Shown here piece after piece: positions 1-10,591 of a DNA stretch of 64,000 bases. A model generated the notes under the pieces. It was not told the DNA's origin. It saw nothing but the letters and a program-made list of their open reading frames with translations, and did not search any database. A program made the translations under genes and the position numbers. Each line of letters starts with the position of its first letter. Position 1 is the stretch's first letter. This DNA is from Dolomedes plantarius (taxonomy: Eukaryota; Arthropoda; Arachnida; Araneae; Dolomedidae): positions 185,903,781 through 185,967,780 of the forward strand of contig OU015496.1 of the NCBI GenBank assembly GCA_907164885.2. The letters run 5' to 3'.

Positions 1-1134
1 AAAACTCAACAATTTATTAACAAACAAAATTGACATTTAAACAGTGCAACATATTCAATTAAAATCCCGTGCAGATTCACAACGTACGGAGCCTAAAACA
101 CACATCCGCACAGGCCGCGTACTCTAGCGTCTCTCTCTCTCTCTCCCAGCGAGGGGGTCGGCAAGCGTTGGTGTCTTCGTAGACGCCGAACTTTATTACA
201 TTGCAGAAACGTTAGGATGACAGCTTTACTGGATGCATCTGTGGGAAAAACGTTTTTTAATCCCCCCACGTGTTCCGAACTGGTGGAACCGAGCAACACA
301 TTCCTTGAAAAATGCGCAGCTGTGTTTCAAGCTCTTGTGGGGTCTCGGGAAAAAATAAGACCCTATTTCCAGTACGCTACATCACATACGCTATGACTTC
401 GAGCAAGTTTACGGAAGACTCGATTTATTCCCGTTATCGCACTCTTCGCGGAGAGAATAAAATCGTTCACCAACTGCAGTTCGTATTAGTTCAAATAATA
501 GATTGTCAGATGTCCAAAGACTGTCACGGCCATCTTTCGTACGGGAAGCCACTTAAATGAAAGAATAATATGCAGTTCCATCAAGTTCTAGAGCAGTGTC
601 TATCCATCAAGTTCCATCAAGTTCTAGAGCCCTAGGGCAATAGTGTTGATGAATGTACCGACAGTGTGATTACATACGCAAAATGAGCCATAAATTTACG
701 ATATTAAAATTGGTTGAGGTCATTAAACAAACGTTGGCGTAGAATTCACGTGACTGCGAATTTATGAAGTCGTCCATACCTGCGATTTGCTTCTTGCAAG
801 AAACAATTCGAAAGAAATTTGAGTAGCTGGGGAATTTTCGTAGATGCTGTTGAAAACACGTAGGAGAAAATCAAACATCGGTCTCTTTAAATGACATGTC
901 TAGTAGCATCAGTTTTAAACGTATTTGCTAGAACGGAAACGAAATTTCTTTACAATTCCATTGGAATGAAAATTTACTTACCTAATATCCAAATATTGAG
1001 TTTCATAGTAAGACTGAGGTAATCACAAGGTAAAGCTGATTCCATATTGCTGCCAAATTTTCGCCAAGGGGATAATCACTTCCCCTTGAAGTGGTGGCCC
1101 GAAGTGGTGGCTCCAAAAGAGAATTTGAATGTTA
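1..1134. other. No recognised gene
   Basis: AT-rich sequence without a recognisable reading frame. A short CT microsatellite lies near 130-147. Near 580-635 the motif CCATCAAGTTC occurs three times, twice extended to CCATCAAGTTCTAGAGC, which is a small local duplication. Open frames here are under 85 codons and resemble no family I know. Confidence 0.5.
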
Positions 1135-1332
1135 GGGCCTTATTATACAGAGCCACAGCTGTGGCGCTGTGCAGTGGCTCTGTAGTATAATCTCCATAGG
1201 AAACAATGATCCGCTACCGCAGCCACAGTCGCGCAGGCGAGCCACAAGAAGCTAGGGTAGGCGACTGGAGTGGCTCGCACAGGCCACAGTCGCGACCTGT
1301 AGCCACAGCTGTGGTTCAGTATAATAAGCTCC
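1135..1332. mobile_element. Fold-back MITE with ~31 bp terminal inverted repeats
   Basis: The left end (GGGCC then TTATTATACAGAGCCACAGC) is repeated inverted at the right end, with a few mismatches, over about 31 bp. The flanks fit a TA duplication, and the terminal similarity may reach a few bases further out. Just inside the left end is a second palindrome (about 1142-1190) in which an AGAGCCAC arm faces GTGGCTCT. The GC-rich core repeats GCCACAGTCGCG. No coding capacity is visible. Superfamily is uncertain: TA flanks suit Tc1/mariner, while flanking TTA/TAA and a GGGCC start would suit PIF/Harbinger. Confidence 0.6.
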
Positions 1333-1975
1333 TAAGAGCGGACCTGCACAACATAAGCCCCGACAGCACTCATTCTGTGGCTCGTCAAGCCTCGTATGAA
1401 GAAGCTTAATGTTATAAATCTAAAACATACAGATAATTTTTTACATTACAAAAGGGAAATATATTTGTTTAACTTTTAAAACAACCAGTAATTTGTTTTT
1501 GTCAGATAAAATATTTTTCGCTTTCCCAATCTATCCTATTTTCTTGAGGCTTACAGCAGCTTTCCTAAGTAATATGACCCTCATCATATTTCGTGTTGTT
1601 CAAGCCTGTGTTAGAGCATTGGTGTTTTTGATATCACATAACTAAATGTGAATCGCATAAATAAATGTGTTCGTCGTTAGATAATGAACACGTCTGCTGG
1701 CACAGAGACACGGACAAAGGCTCGATATGAAACATTTAATGATATCTAAATCTACTATAGGGGCAATAGTTACAGAGGGGCAGTATTTACAGTTTAAGGC
1801 GAAAGGCTCCTCATGGCGGTCGCGTCTCTTGCCCAGTCATATCCGTTCAGCCGCATTCTTCCATCGCGTCTGCGGGCTAACTCCTTGCTTCGCCACAGAG
1901 GGCGCTATCCTTGGTTGAAGTCGGCGCGTACGATATCTCCACATCACATAAATATATAAGAAATTTTAAAAAAAC
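1333..1975. other. No recognised feature
   Basis: I see no supported gene, repeat or RNA here. A 63-codon open frame at 1727-1918 resembles nothing known to me. Confidence 0.45.
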
Positions 1976-2090
1976 AGTCAGTGGGTTCGAGTCCCACACT
2001 TGGCATGGGCTTTTTAGATGTTAAGAATTGGCTTTAAGCAGTAGGTCTCGGTCTAGCCCTCGGATAAACCAAACCAAACCCTTTTAATGT
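1976..2090 (+). mobile_element. 5'-truncated tRNA-derived SINE
   Basis: This fragment begins near the B box (GGGTTCGAGTCCCAC) and continues through the body shared with the SINEs at 15137 and 33297: CTTGGCATGG, GGCTTTAAGCAGTAGGTC, TAGCCCTCG. It ends in a CAAACC-type repeat. The A-box half is missing, as expected of a 5'-truncated retroposon. It has no coding function. Confidence 0.7.
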
Positions 2091-3176
2091 AGAAAATGCA
2101 GTAAAATATCAATAAAATTGAACATACTTTTACTGTCCTGGTTCATAAATTCGCGCTATAGTTTCCATAAAGCATTTGAAAAAGATTGTGTTTCTTAAAT
2201 CGTTTGTACACACAAGCGAATCAGCTCCCCCCCCCCTGTCCCCTCGCGACACATTAGTCGACCCGACCGTCCGTTCTCACTTTCCCGCTACTCGCAACTT
2301 CCCGACGTCATTACCCCTTTGACCCCTCACCGTCATCCGTTTCCGAAAAGCGCGATTCGGGAACTTCCCATTTGACAACCTCTCCAACGTGGGGAGAAGG
2401 TCCCTCGTCCCGTTGATCATTCGTCAGAAAACCGCCCTCCAAAGGGAGCGGCGAGGGGACCTGTCAGACTCACGTTCGACATTCTTAATTGGGGCTGAAT
2501 TAAGGTGAGTGATATGACCATCAATAAGCTCCAAAAGAACGCAAACAGGTGACGAAGTGGAATACACCTTTGGAAAGGACCAACAGTAGGTGAGGTGGAC
2601 ACATCATTTAGAATGATTAGTGAAAACCGTTAGTGGCGTGCTACAAAGGGGAAAGCCGTTGGCAATGAAATTCACCATAGGTGGTCTGCGTAGCACGGAA
2701 CCGGAAGGTCGGGTGTTCATAGGTGGAAAGACGGAGATTGTTCGAGAAAGGGAGAAGAAATGGATAAATAGAGGTGACAGCGATGGAAAAGATAGATTAG
2801 ATTTTGACTGTTGAAAGGACGCCACGCGCGAGCAGAGAGACGGGGGTCTCGTTTGGACTTTGATAATAAACCCCTCTCTCATGAATGTTTTATCGTTCTT
2901 CGGAACAAACTTTTGTTACTTATTATTAGCCAAGATTTTGATGTTTTAATAAACTAGATAGAAATAAGAGCTATTTCTCCAGTTATGATTAACTCTACGA
3001 GACATTGATTTAACGGATCACGGCGATACAGGTTTACAGGACCCACAAATCACTGTTTACCCCCTACAATTCGCTCCCTTTCGCGAATGTATATTTGCTG
3101 ATTAACTTCGCACGTGGAAATTCCAGGAAGACCACCCAGCGCGCGGCTTGTGCACTTAATTGATTTAAACTACCTG
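2091..3176. other. No recognised gene
   Basis: Contains a C10 tract (2227-2236) and a somewhat GC-richer stretch to about 2880. There are open frames on both strands at 2604-2882 (92 codons minus, 64 codons plus). Neither has a recognisable domain, a clear start context or splice support, so I do not call a gene. Confidence 0.4.
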
Positions 3177-3604
3177 TGTTAAGACCGACGTAGACAAACA
3201 GTCGCCTTAGCGACAGGAAAGGCCGGAGGCGCTAACAACAGCTTGCGCAGCAGTAAGCCAGCGGCAAAGGGGAGCCGCAGACCGGAGACGCCTAGTCGGC
3301 TGGGAATGTAACTGGACAAAGAAAGAATGCGTTTTCCAGAGAACGTTCAGTGGAGGTATATAAAGTCGCAGAATGCCGGTGGAGTTTGTTAGTCGGAGTT
3401 AGAGATGTAGTGAGGGTTAAGCAGAGCTGAAGTCGAGACAAGATGCTGCCTAGAAAGACTTGAACGAGAGCAGCCTTCCTCGTCGATACCGTGTGAACCC
3501 ACGAATTTAATTTGTTTTATTTAATAAATAGCCTTATTTAAATGCAATTAAAGCATAAATTGCAAAAAGGCTGGCAGTCATTTTATTAAGGCGAAGTCCT
3601 TACA
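3177..3604 (+). mobile_element. Solo LTR, probably Ty3/gypsy type
   Basis: About 428 bp running from TGTTAAGACC to GTCCTTACA, so it has TG...CA ends whose terminal bases are roughly inverted. It contains the parts of a retrotransposon promoter in order: TATATAAAG at 3357-3365, an initiator-like GTTAGTCGG about 30 bp downstream, and AATAAA at 3523-3528. TGTTAnGACC...TTACA ends occur in Mag/CsRn1-like gypsy LTRs, which is the basis for the family guess. No matching LTR, primer-binding site or gag-pol lies nearby, so it would be a recombination product. I do not find a clean target duplication; GTGCAC occurs at about 3150 and just after the right end but is offset on the left. Confidence 0.6.
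3357..3365 (+). promoter_or_regulatory. TATA box of the solo LTR
   Basis: TATATAAAG lies about 30 bp upstream of an initiator-like GTTAGTCGG and about 165 bp upstream of an AATAAA poly(A) signal. This spacing is expected for the U3-R-U5 layout of an LTR. Whether it is still used cannot be told from sequence. Confidence 0.55.
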
Positions 3605-4721
3605 GTGCACGTTAGATTCGAACTCATCTTTACACAGGCGCGTACCCAGCAGGTCTCTTTTTACCCTCAATCGAATTAGCGTGTCTTGGGATATTTTGAT
3701 TCGATACTGCTGTTTACCGGAGATGTACGAAGCCTTTGTGTGAATGGCAATCACAATAACTCGAGCATTCCGATACGACCTTGATCAGGATTGTTGGCTT
3801 TTGTATATTCATTTCTTATCGATTATCACGTCACACCGCCGTTCATACCCGTACGATCAACGTTTCATTCAACCAGTTTCATAACGGACTTATTACAAAT
3901 CACACTACTTGCTATCATATCATTATTCATGCACTAATCATTTACATATTTTTCTCCTATTAATTAATATTTTATGAAGTTCACTAGCTGTACTCATTTT
4001 GCACAGAAAAGTTCATTTACAGAGCACGAAAATAAGTGTTACAGGAATTAATTCTTTTCTTCGTAGAAGAAACACTGATTGAACCGACAATATACTGCCC
4101 GTCAAGGGGCATCAGTCACAACAACAGAAAACACTGTTGAATGCTAGCACAAAGCAAAGCTAGAATCCAACGCGGAAGATAGCGTTGTATTGAGGTTAAA
4201 CCAAATTAGTTCAAACCTTAAAATAGCCGGTTTTAGTGATATATTTAAATAAAAGCGTTATTCTTAACTAACTAAATAATTACAGATATTTCAGCCAAAG
4301 TAACAAATTTGGCTATTTATCACCATGTTCGGTGCCTTACGCGAAATCTAGAATTGGAAAACGTAGTTGTTACTTTTGGCGATAAATCGAGTTGGACCGA
4401 TCAATGTAACCGATTCGTCACGGGGCATTGCAGATTGATATCCGAAGTAATGATAAGATTTTATTTCTTAAAATATTTAATTAAAAGAAATGACGCACAT
4501 CATACTGTGTATAACTTTATTATTAAGTTGTACACAGTACGACGGTAAAAATCTCAGTTTTCGCTAATTTAGGAATTCTGTTGCTTTTTTCTGAAAGCTA
4601 CATTTAGTATAATTTGTAGTAAAACGTCTTTTAAACGAACTATTTAGCCGTAATAAACTTTACCGAATTTGAGTATTTGAAGAGGTATATAATTTGAAAT
4701 TTTCGTGTCGAATAAGCTTTA
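3605..4721. other. No recognised feature
   Basis: Strongly AT-rich sequence. Short open frames (60 and 79 codons) have AT-biased content and no recognisable similarity. Confidence 0.45.
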
Positions 4722-5320
4722 CAAAGTCTTCAGAATCCATATATCGAACTTCCACATTCGAAATTTTCTATATATCGAACTCTTAGCAAATCTCTATGTT
4801 CATTACATAGAAAAATTGTTTCTATATATCGAAAAAATCTCTATATATCGAAATTTCTTTCAAGACAAATTGGGTGATTTTATTCCACTTTAGAATAAAA
4901 TCTCCCAATTTTCGACATTTGAAACAATATGTCGTAGACTTCAATTCGCCGAAAATATCCCTGATTAAGTTTTTAGTGGACTGAATAAATACGAACATTT
5001 CTTTGAACTTTCCCCAAAACTGGCTGTTCAGCAAGATATTCGTAGTTTTTTAAGAATATAACTGTGATCATTGTAACCACTGTCTGGATTATTGTTTTTT
5101 TTTTTAAAGGTATGTCGTACTCAATAAATCTTTCATATTAATTCATTTTTTAGTTATTAACTTTCATTTAATGGGATTCGCATATAAATTAGAAATGGAG
5201 TTGCGTATACGAAAATTAGCTTTAATTTTTTTTAGAAGAATTATGATAAAACTGAGGTCAATTCTATATATCGAATCTTTTTCCGGCAATTTGCTACTTC
5301 GATAAATGGAGGTTCGACTG
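4722..5320. mobile_element. ~595 bp TIR element, copy 1 (pogo/Tigger-like MITE)
   Basis: First of three copies (others at 6519 and 47235). Shared parts are the TATATATCGAA-rich termini, an internal hairpin of about 19 bp arms (AAATTGGGAGATTTTATTC and its complement), a TCAATAAATCTTT block, and GGTTCGACTG at the right end followed by TA. The first ~12 bp of the left end are diverged from the CAGTCGAACCTCC seen in copies 2 and 3, so this is the oldest-looking copy. It is flanked by TA on both sides. It encodes no transposase. The termini and TA target resemble pogo/Tigger elements. Confidence 0.75.
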
Positions 5321-5322
5321 TA

Positions 5323-6516
5323 TTTCTACAAAAACATGTCATTTAAGAAGAGACTCAAAGAGGAAAGAACAAAACTACAAGCATCAGATCAAAATGACGA
5401 GTTTGCTTGTTGAAAGTGGACAACAAAATGCCTGCACGATGCGGCAGCTCTGGTAGTCAACAGCAATGCACTTGGGGGGCGTATAACAAATTAAGGTCGC
5501 ACTGATACGTGGAAATTTCCGTATGCTTCGAGACAAAACTCTGGTTAACATCTAGGCTTACCATACGTACAGGCTGGATCGATATTATCGCATCGGCAAG
5601 AGCCCTGCCGAAAGGGGGTGGGGGGCGCTAAAGATAATTAGGAAATATTACTAATCGTGCAGTTGCCCCTGATCCATATATTGATTGATTGAATGTCTGA
5701 CAGGTATCATGTAGTAATTAAATTGAAAGGTGAAAAACGGAATGTTAATGAGATTAATTTTAAATGGAGTATTTAAACAGCGTTTATTTATTTATTTATT
5801 TTTTTTTTCTAATTCTGTCATGGCGTTATTCATCATAAGTTTGTTCCTTTAAATTAACCTACAGGTGTGTGTCAGTGCCTAATAGAATTATAGATTATAC
5901 GAGTGTGCTTGATTCATTTTCGTAATTTTATTGTCAGTCTTTAAACATTTATTTATTTAACGCTGTGAACTTGTATTGCCTGCCGCCTGTTCAAGTTACA
6001 ACATTAAATATTTTCTCAATTTTTATTCTGCTCCAAATACCAATTATTTGACATTTTGATGGCATTCGCCTTCAATTTTTCAGGATATGTGATTTTGTCC
6101 TTCTCTGCATACTGCAAGAATAGAATAATGACTTCGGCGTTTCTCATCCCCCAGAACCTCCTTTTTCCCAGGCTTTTATTTTTGCTTCCCTCACGATCTC
6201 TCGACTCGAGTGCCTCTCCACTTTTTTTTTCTTGCTCTCTCTTTTTTCTTAAAAAAAAAAAGATTCTCTGTTTCGGAAGGCTCAGAGGATGTTCTCTCTC
6301 TCGTTCATCTTCACCGAGTGTTTACGGCACGGAGTAAACATTCTTGGTTGCATGCCATCGATCTGCAGATGGTAGCGCTGTTTGTAGTGGGTGGGGTTTT
6401 CATGAAACATCTTTACCGAAGGGTGTGTAATGGTGCATTGGATTGCTGATATCGGTTTCATGATTCCATATGGCTGGTCATGGCGTTTGATTCTTCGAAA
6501 GTCGCGCTTTAATAAA
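5323..6516. other. No recognised gene
   Basis: AT-rich with T- and A-homopolymers (for example near 5790 and 6225-6262). The open frames at 6056-6449 are low complexity (poly-Phe, poly-Lys from homopolymers) and I do not regard them as genes. Confidence 0.45.
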
Positions 6517-6518
6517 TA

Positions 6519-7111
6519 CAGTCGAACCTCCATATATCGAACTTCCCTATATCGAAATTTTCTATATATCGAACTCTTAGCAAATCTCCATGTTCATTAC
6601 ACAGAAAAATTGTTTCTATATATCGAAATATTTTTCAAGACAAATTGGGAGATTTTATTCCACTTTAGAATAAAATCTCCCAATTTTTGGCATTTGAAAC
6701 AATACGTCGTGGACTTCAATTCGCGGAAAATGTCCCTGATAAAGTTTTTAGTGGACTGAATAAATACGAACATTTCTTTGAACTTTCCGCGAAACTAACT
6801 GTTCAGCAAGATATTCGTAGTTTTTTTTAAAGGAATGTAACTGTGATCATTGTAACCACTGTCTGCGTTGTTTTTTTTTAAAGATATGTAGTAATCAATA
6901 AATCTTTTATATTAATTCATTTTTTAGCTATTAACTTTCATTTAATGGGATTCGCATATAAATTAGAAATGAAGTTTCGCATACGAAAACTAGCTTCAAT
7001 TTTTTTTTAGGAGAATTATGATAAGACTAAGCTCAATTCTATATATCGAAATTTCTATATATCGAATTTTCTTCCGGCAATTTGCTACTTCGATATATGG
7101 AGGTTCGACTG
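6519..7111. mobile_element. ~595 bp TIR element, copy 2 (pogo/Tigger-like MITE)
   Basis: Complete 593 bp copy. It starts CAGTCGAACCTCCATATATC and ends with the inverted equivalent GATATATGGAGGTTCGACTG, flanked by TA on both sides. The central hairpin near 6645-6690 has 19 bp perfect arms. The right subterminal region repeats CTATATATCGAA motifs. No transposase is encoded, so mobilisation would need an autonomous relative elsewhere. Confidence 0.85.
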
Positions 7112-7113
7112 TA

Positions 7114-8911
7114 TTTGTTTATTGAAATTTTTTGAGGAAAGAAAATGTATCTGCCGTTGGAAACGTTAAAATTTTTCACTGTATTCAATATATTTTTCGG
7201 CCGTTTATCCTCATAAAATTGCATTTAAAAGCGCGCTATAGTCTTCGGCCTTAATTTTCCTAAAGGCAGCCTCCAATTCTTATTCGAATATGATTGTAGT
7301 TGGAGCTCCTCTTTATATATACCATAGGGCTAAAAAAAAATTTTCCCTTTGATCGAAATTACTCCGTTAAAGTTTGGGGGCTATTGATGTTTGGGAGATA
7401 TTTTATTGTATATCATGTATTCTGTGTCAATTTTTGTTTCTCTCTATGCCGAACTGTATTAAATAATTTGAAATGAGTAGCGATTCTTAATTATTATTCA
7501 GGGGTTTAGGAAGCCGTGTGGTTTCTGTGTTCTTCATTCCTCTAGTTTTATTCAGCAATATTTCTTCCTTAGTCCGATCGTTCGTTGACCGCTCTCGACA
7601 AACTCGACCTTTAGCTAGTTGATGCATTTCAACAGTTTCTGTGTCCGACACGAATTTCCCCAACCGGTTTATCGAAAATTTCGTAGCTTATGAGGTATAA
7701 CTTACTTTTATGGCCGACTACTTATGTCGGCATTGCTTAGTGAGTAACGGTGGTTTACGTATTGGGTGCTCTGCTAATATTATCAGCCAACAAAATTTCT
7801 CGGTATGTTTAAGCGAATGTCCTCACTATAAGCACCTGCAGCAATGTTTGGTTTCTTCGTTTCTAGAAAGAAAAAAAAACTTTCTAGGACTTAAAACTTG
7901 GATGCTTCAACTCTTCCTTCCCTGTACTTTGTGATCGCCGACGAATTTAAGCCACTTGCCACCTGATGACTCGGTTTTCAGCTATATGTTTGTCATACTT
8001 GAGGGGTCCGACAAAACGTTCATTCATGTTTGCCGCGGGATGGGTAAAAGAAATTTCGCATCTAACTGGTAGCTCACTCATGCCTTTTCTGGAAGATTTG
8101 GGAAAGAATTACGCCGTGTGATCGTGTGTTTGTTAGATATAAATGATCGATGCTTAAATGTTTCTAAATTACAGATGTTTAAACTGTGTGTTGTTAAGGC
8201 ACTGTACTATAAACGTGTTTTTTTTTTAATTCGTTAAACATTCACTTTCTAATCTCCTCCACTCCTAATACAGTTGTCGAGAGATAGAAACATCCCACAC
8301 TTTCTGACTCTTGTTTCGTTCGTCAGATCGATATATTGAAGTCTTCTGAAGTGGGGAGTTGTGGGATGGTGAATCATCGTTTCTTCTATCGTTCAGGGGA
8401 GGGTTCTGTCGACCTATCGTCGTTTTACTCTAGAACTGCGGGATGAGAGTCTAATGATCTGGCGTGAAAACACCAACAATGCCACAATCTATTGTGTTCA
8501 GTGGTAGGTCAGGTTTTTGATATTAATTGATTGATAAATCTCTCATTTGTTCTCTAATACGCGGGAGGTCGGCTTCCAAACGCAATCGATGTTTCTTCCA
8601 TGTATGATTCCCCACTTAACAGATAATAATCATATTTGTCTCTTGGTCTCTTCGATCCTAAGGATTCACAATTCAACAACAGAGACGGTCACACCCATAC
8701 TGATAGTCAAATATGACTGAATTGTGATGCTTCTCCATTTAGTCGCACTGTAATTTCGAGTTGACTCTCCCTTGAGACGTCACTTGAGCAAATCTCCTGT
8801 GACTTGCCAACTATTGACTTAGCAACATCCTCGCTCCCTCTGTAACTGCTATGTGAGTGTGTCGTGGTGAAGAGTAGTTGATAGATCTTGGTATGGGTTC
8901 TTGATATGGGT
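7114..8911. other. No recognised feature
   Basis: I see no gene, RNA gene or classifiable repeat. The longest frames (72-74 codons) lack recognisable features. Confidence 0.45.
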
Positions 8912-8963
8912 ACTGGTATATCCACCCATAATGATTTTGATCATTATGGGTGGATATACCAGT
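8912..8963. repeat. Perfect 24 bp palindrome with 4-nt loop
   Basis: The arm at 8912-8935 (starting ACTGGTATATCC, ending CATAATGAT) is repeated exactly inverted at 8940-8963, separated only by TTTG. A 24/24 match in otherwise unrelated AT-rich DNA implies either a recent origin or selection to keep it. The flanks show no obvious target duplication, so it is not simply a MITE. It would form a stable hairpin in RNA or a cruciform in DNA. Confidence 0.9.
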
Positions 8964-9600
8964 TTCATTCTGTTGTGATTATTTATTGTTACGTCAGCTT
9001 CTCTAGATAACGCGTCTCTCGAGAGCTGTTTTTCCTCAAGTTTCCAGAATCCTAGATAATCTTGCGGTATGTTCCAGGAAAGATTGATTCCCTTTGACCT
9101 TTTACAAGTTAATGGCGTTGTGATTTACGTTGAATATCCTTTATGACGTCGTTAGGGCTAATCCGCCTGTGACTGCACTGTGCGTATGCCATCGCTGTTA
9201 GACCTTAATGTGACTCAGGTCTTTGTTGTTGTTCCTATTCGTTGCTAAGTCATCTTTCTCACAATTTTTTTTTATGGGAACTCAAACCCCTCCACTTCCA
9301 TCAAGTATCGAAATTCCAAGACGATTTTTGAAATACTTACCATCTATGTAATGTCGTGGTGGCGTTATTACGGATATTCTAGTAAAACGCGCGGTAATAT
9401 GGATAAGAAAATGTAATTTTATCCCACACACTTATTGATCAAGCAAGAATCTGTTCCCCGACTAAGAGATTCAGCGTGGTTAAAACGCCTTTTAAATTCT
9501 CTCTTGCAAAAGTTTTAAAATCGTTATTTTAGAAATTTTAGTATTACTTCATCAATGGTCTATTAGACTTTCAGGCGTTTATTTTGTGTATTTATTTATT
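8964..9600. other. No recognised gene
   Basis: Only a (GTT)n-type block near 9222-9235 stands out. It resembles, in reverse, the (AAC)n tails of retroposons at 20916 and 59740. Nothing else can be named. Confidence 0.4.
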
Positions 9601-10591
9601 ACTAGCCGGGCTTCGCCCGTCTAGGCGGTCGGTTTAGGGACCCACTCCCTTCAGCAATCATTGTCAGAGAATGAAAACACTAAAAAACAACGAATAAAGG
9701 TATTTAAATTTTGTGGTTACGCATCCCATGTTCTGGAAACAGTCGCAAGCAGAAGGAAAATCCCCCCCCCCCCCGGCGAGCCGGCGTTGCCCGGGATTTT
9801 AAGAATGTTTGTTACCGAAAATCAATTTAAAAACTAAACAGTATAAATTACATAGTAGTTAAAAAAAAGTGAAAGAAAGACCCTAGTAAAACTGATATTA
9901 AAATCAAAAGTGCAAAATTACAGAAAATGAAATCTAAAGTATGTTTTAAAATTATAGAAATACAAAAACAAAATAAATTACTGAAAAAGTTTGCCTTAAA
10001 ACTGAGATTAAAATCAAAAGTGCAAAATTACACAGTATAAATGAAAAAAATATATATATTTATAATAAACCACTAAAAGCTGAAAACAAAAAATGTCAAA
10101 TTGTGTTTTGGCATGAACATCTAAAATGAAAATGGCAACAAAGAACGTTTGTTTACAATCTGAGACCGGTAATTCTTCGAAATGTCTTAAAATATAAATT
10201 TTTTAGTATAAAGTCTGACATGAAAGATTATTATTTTCATTTATTATTCGGGTTTAATATATGACTTGACACTTTTTGATTGCATTTATTTTTCTATCGT
10301 TTTTGCTTCTCGCTGTTCAGTAAGCCCAACATGGTTGGCTTGAGAGTTGTGAGGCTCATGCATTCCTGGATTCACCCTTGGTAGACGGCTTAGGCTCTTC
10401 CATTTCTGGATTCACCCTTCAAAAATTGTTGGTTTTTTATTAATTAAAAATTAACGGCAATAAAATTTAAAATTCGGGCTTCGAGGTGCACGTACTCATC
10501 GTCTGCACTACCTGTGTGCCGAAGTTCGTGACTGTAAGTGCCATAGATTCGTCTGGAGACCACACACAAGCACTTCCTTTTATTAATATAG
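9601..10591 (+). repeat. Dispersed repeat, class undetermined
   Basis: It opens with ACTAGCCGGGCTTCGCCCG, a head common to dispersed repeats of many invertebrates. A second GCCGGCGTTGCCCGGG motif follows a C13 tract at 9762-9774, and the repeat ends in TTTTATTAATATAGAT near 10591. A block ATTAAAATCAAAAGTGCAAA occurs twice, about 113 bp apart (9897 and 10009). The repeat at 15468 has a similar head and tail style. No transposase or reverse transcriptase is visible. Boundaries are approximate. Confidence 0.5.

Noticed and set aside
6282..6759. Frames of 83-109 codons overlapping the left end of TIR copy 2
   Set aside because: The sequence is MITE termini and its central hairpin; the same peptide-like stretch recurs in the other two copies without a conserved protein.
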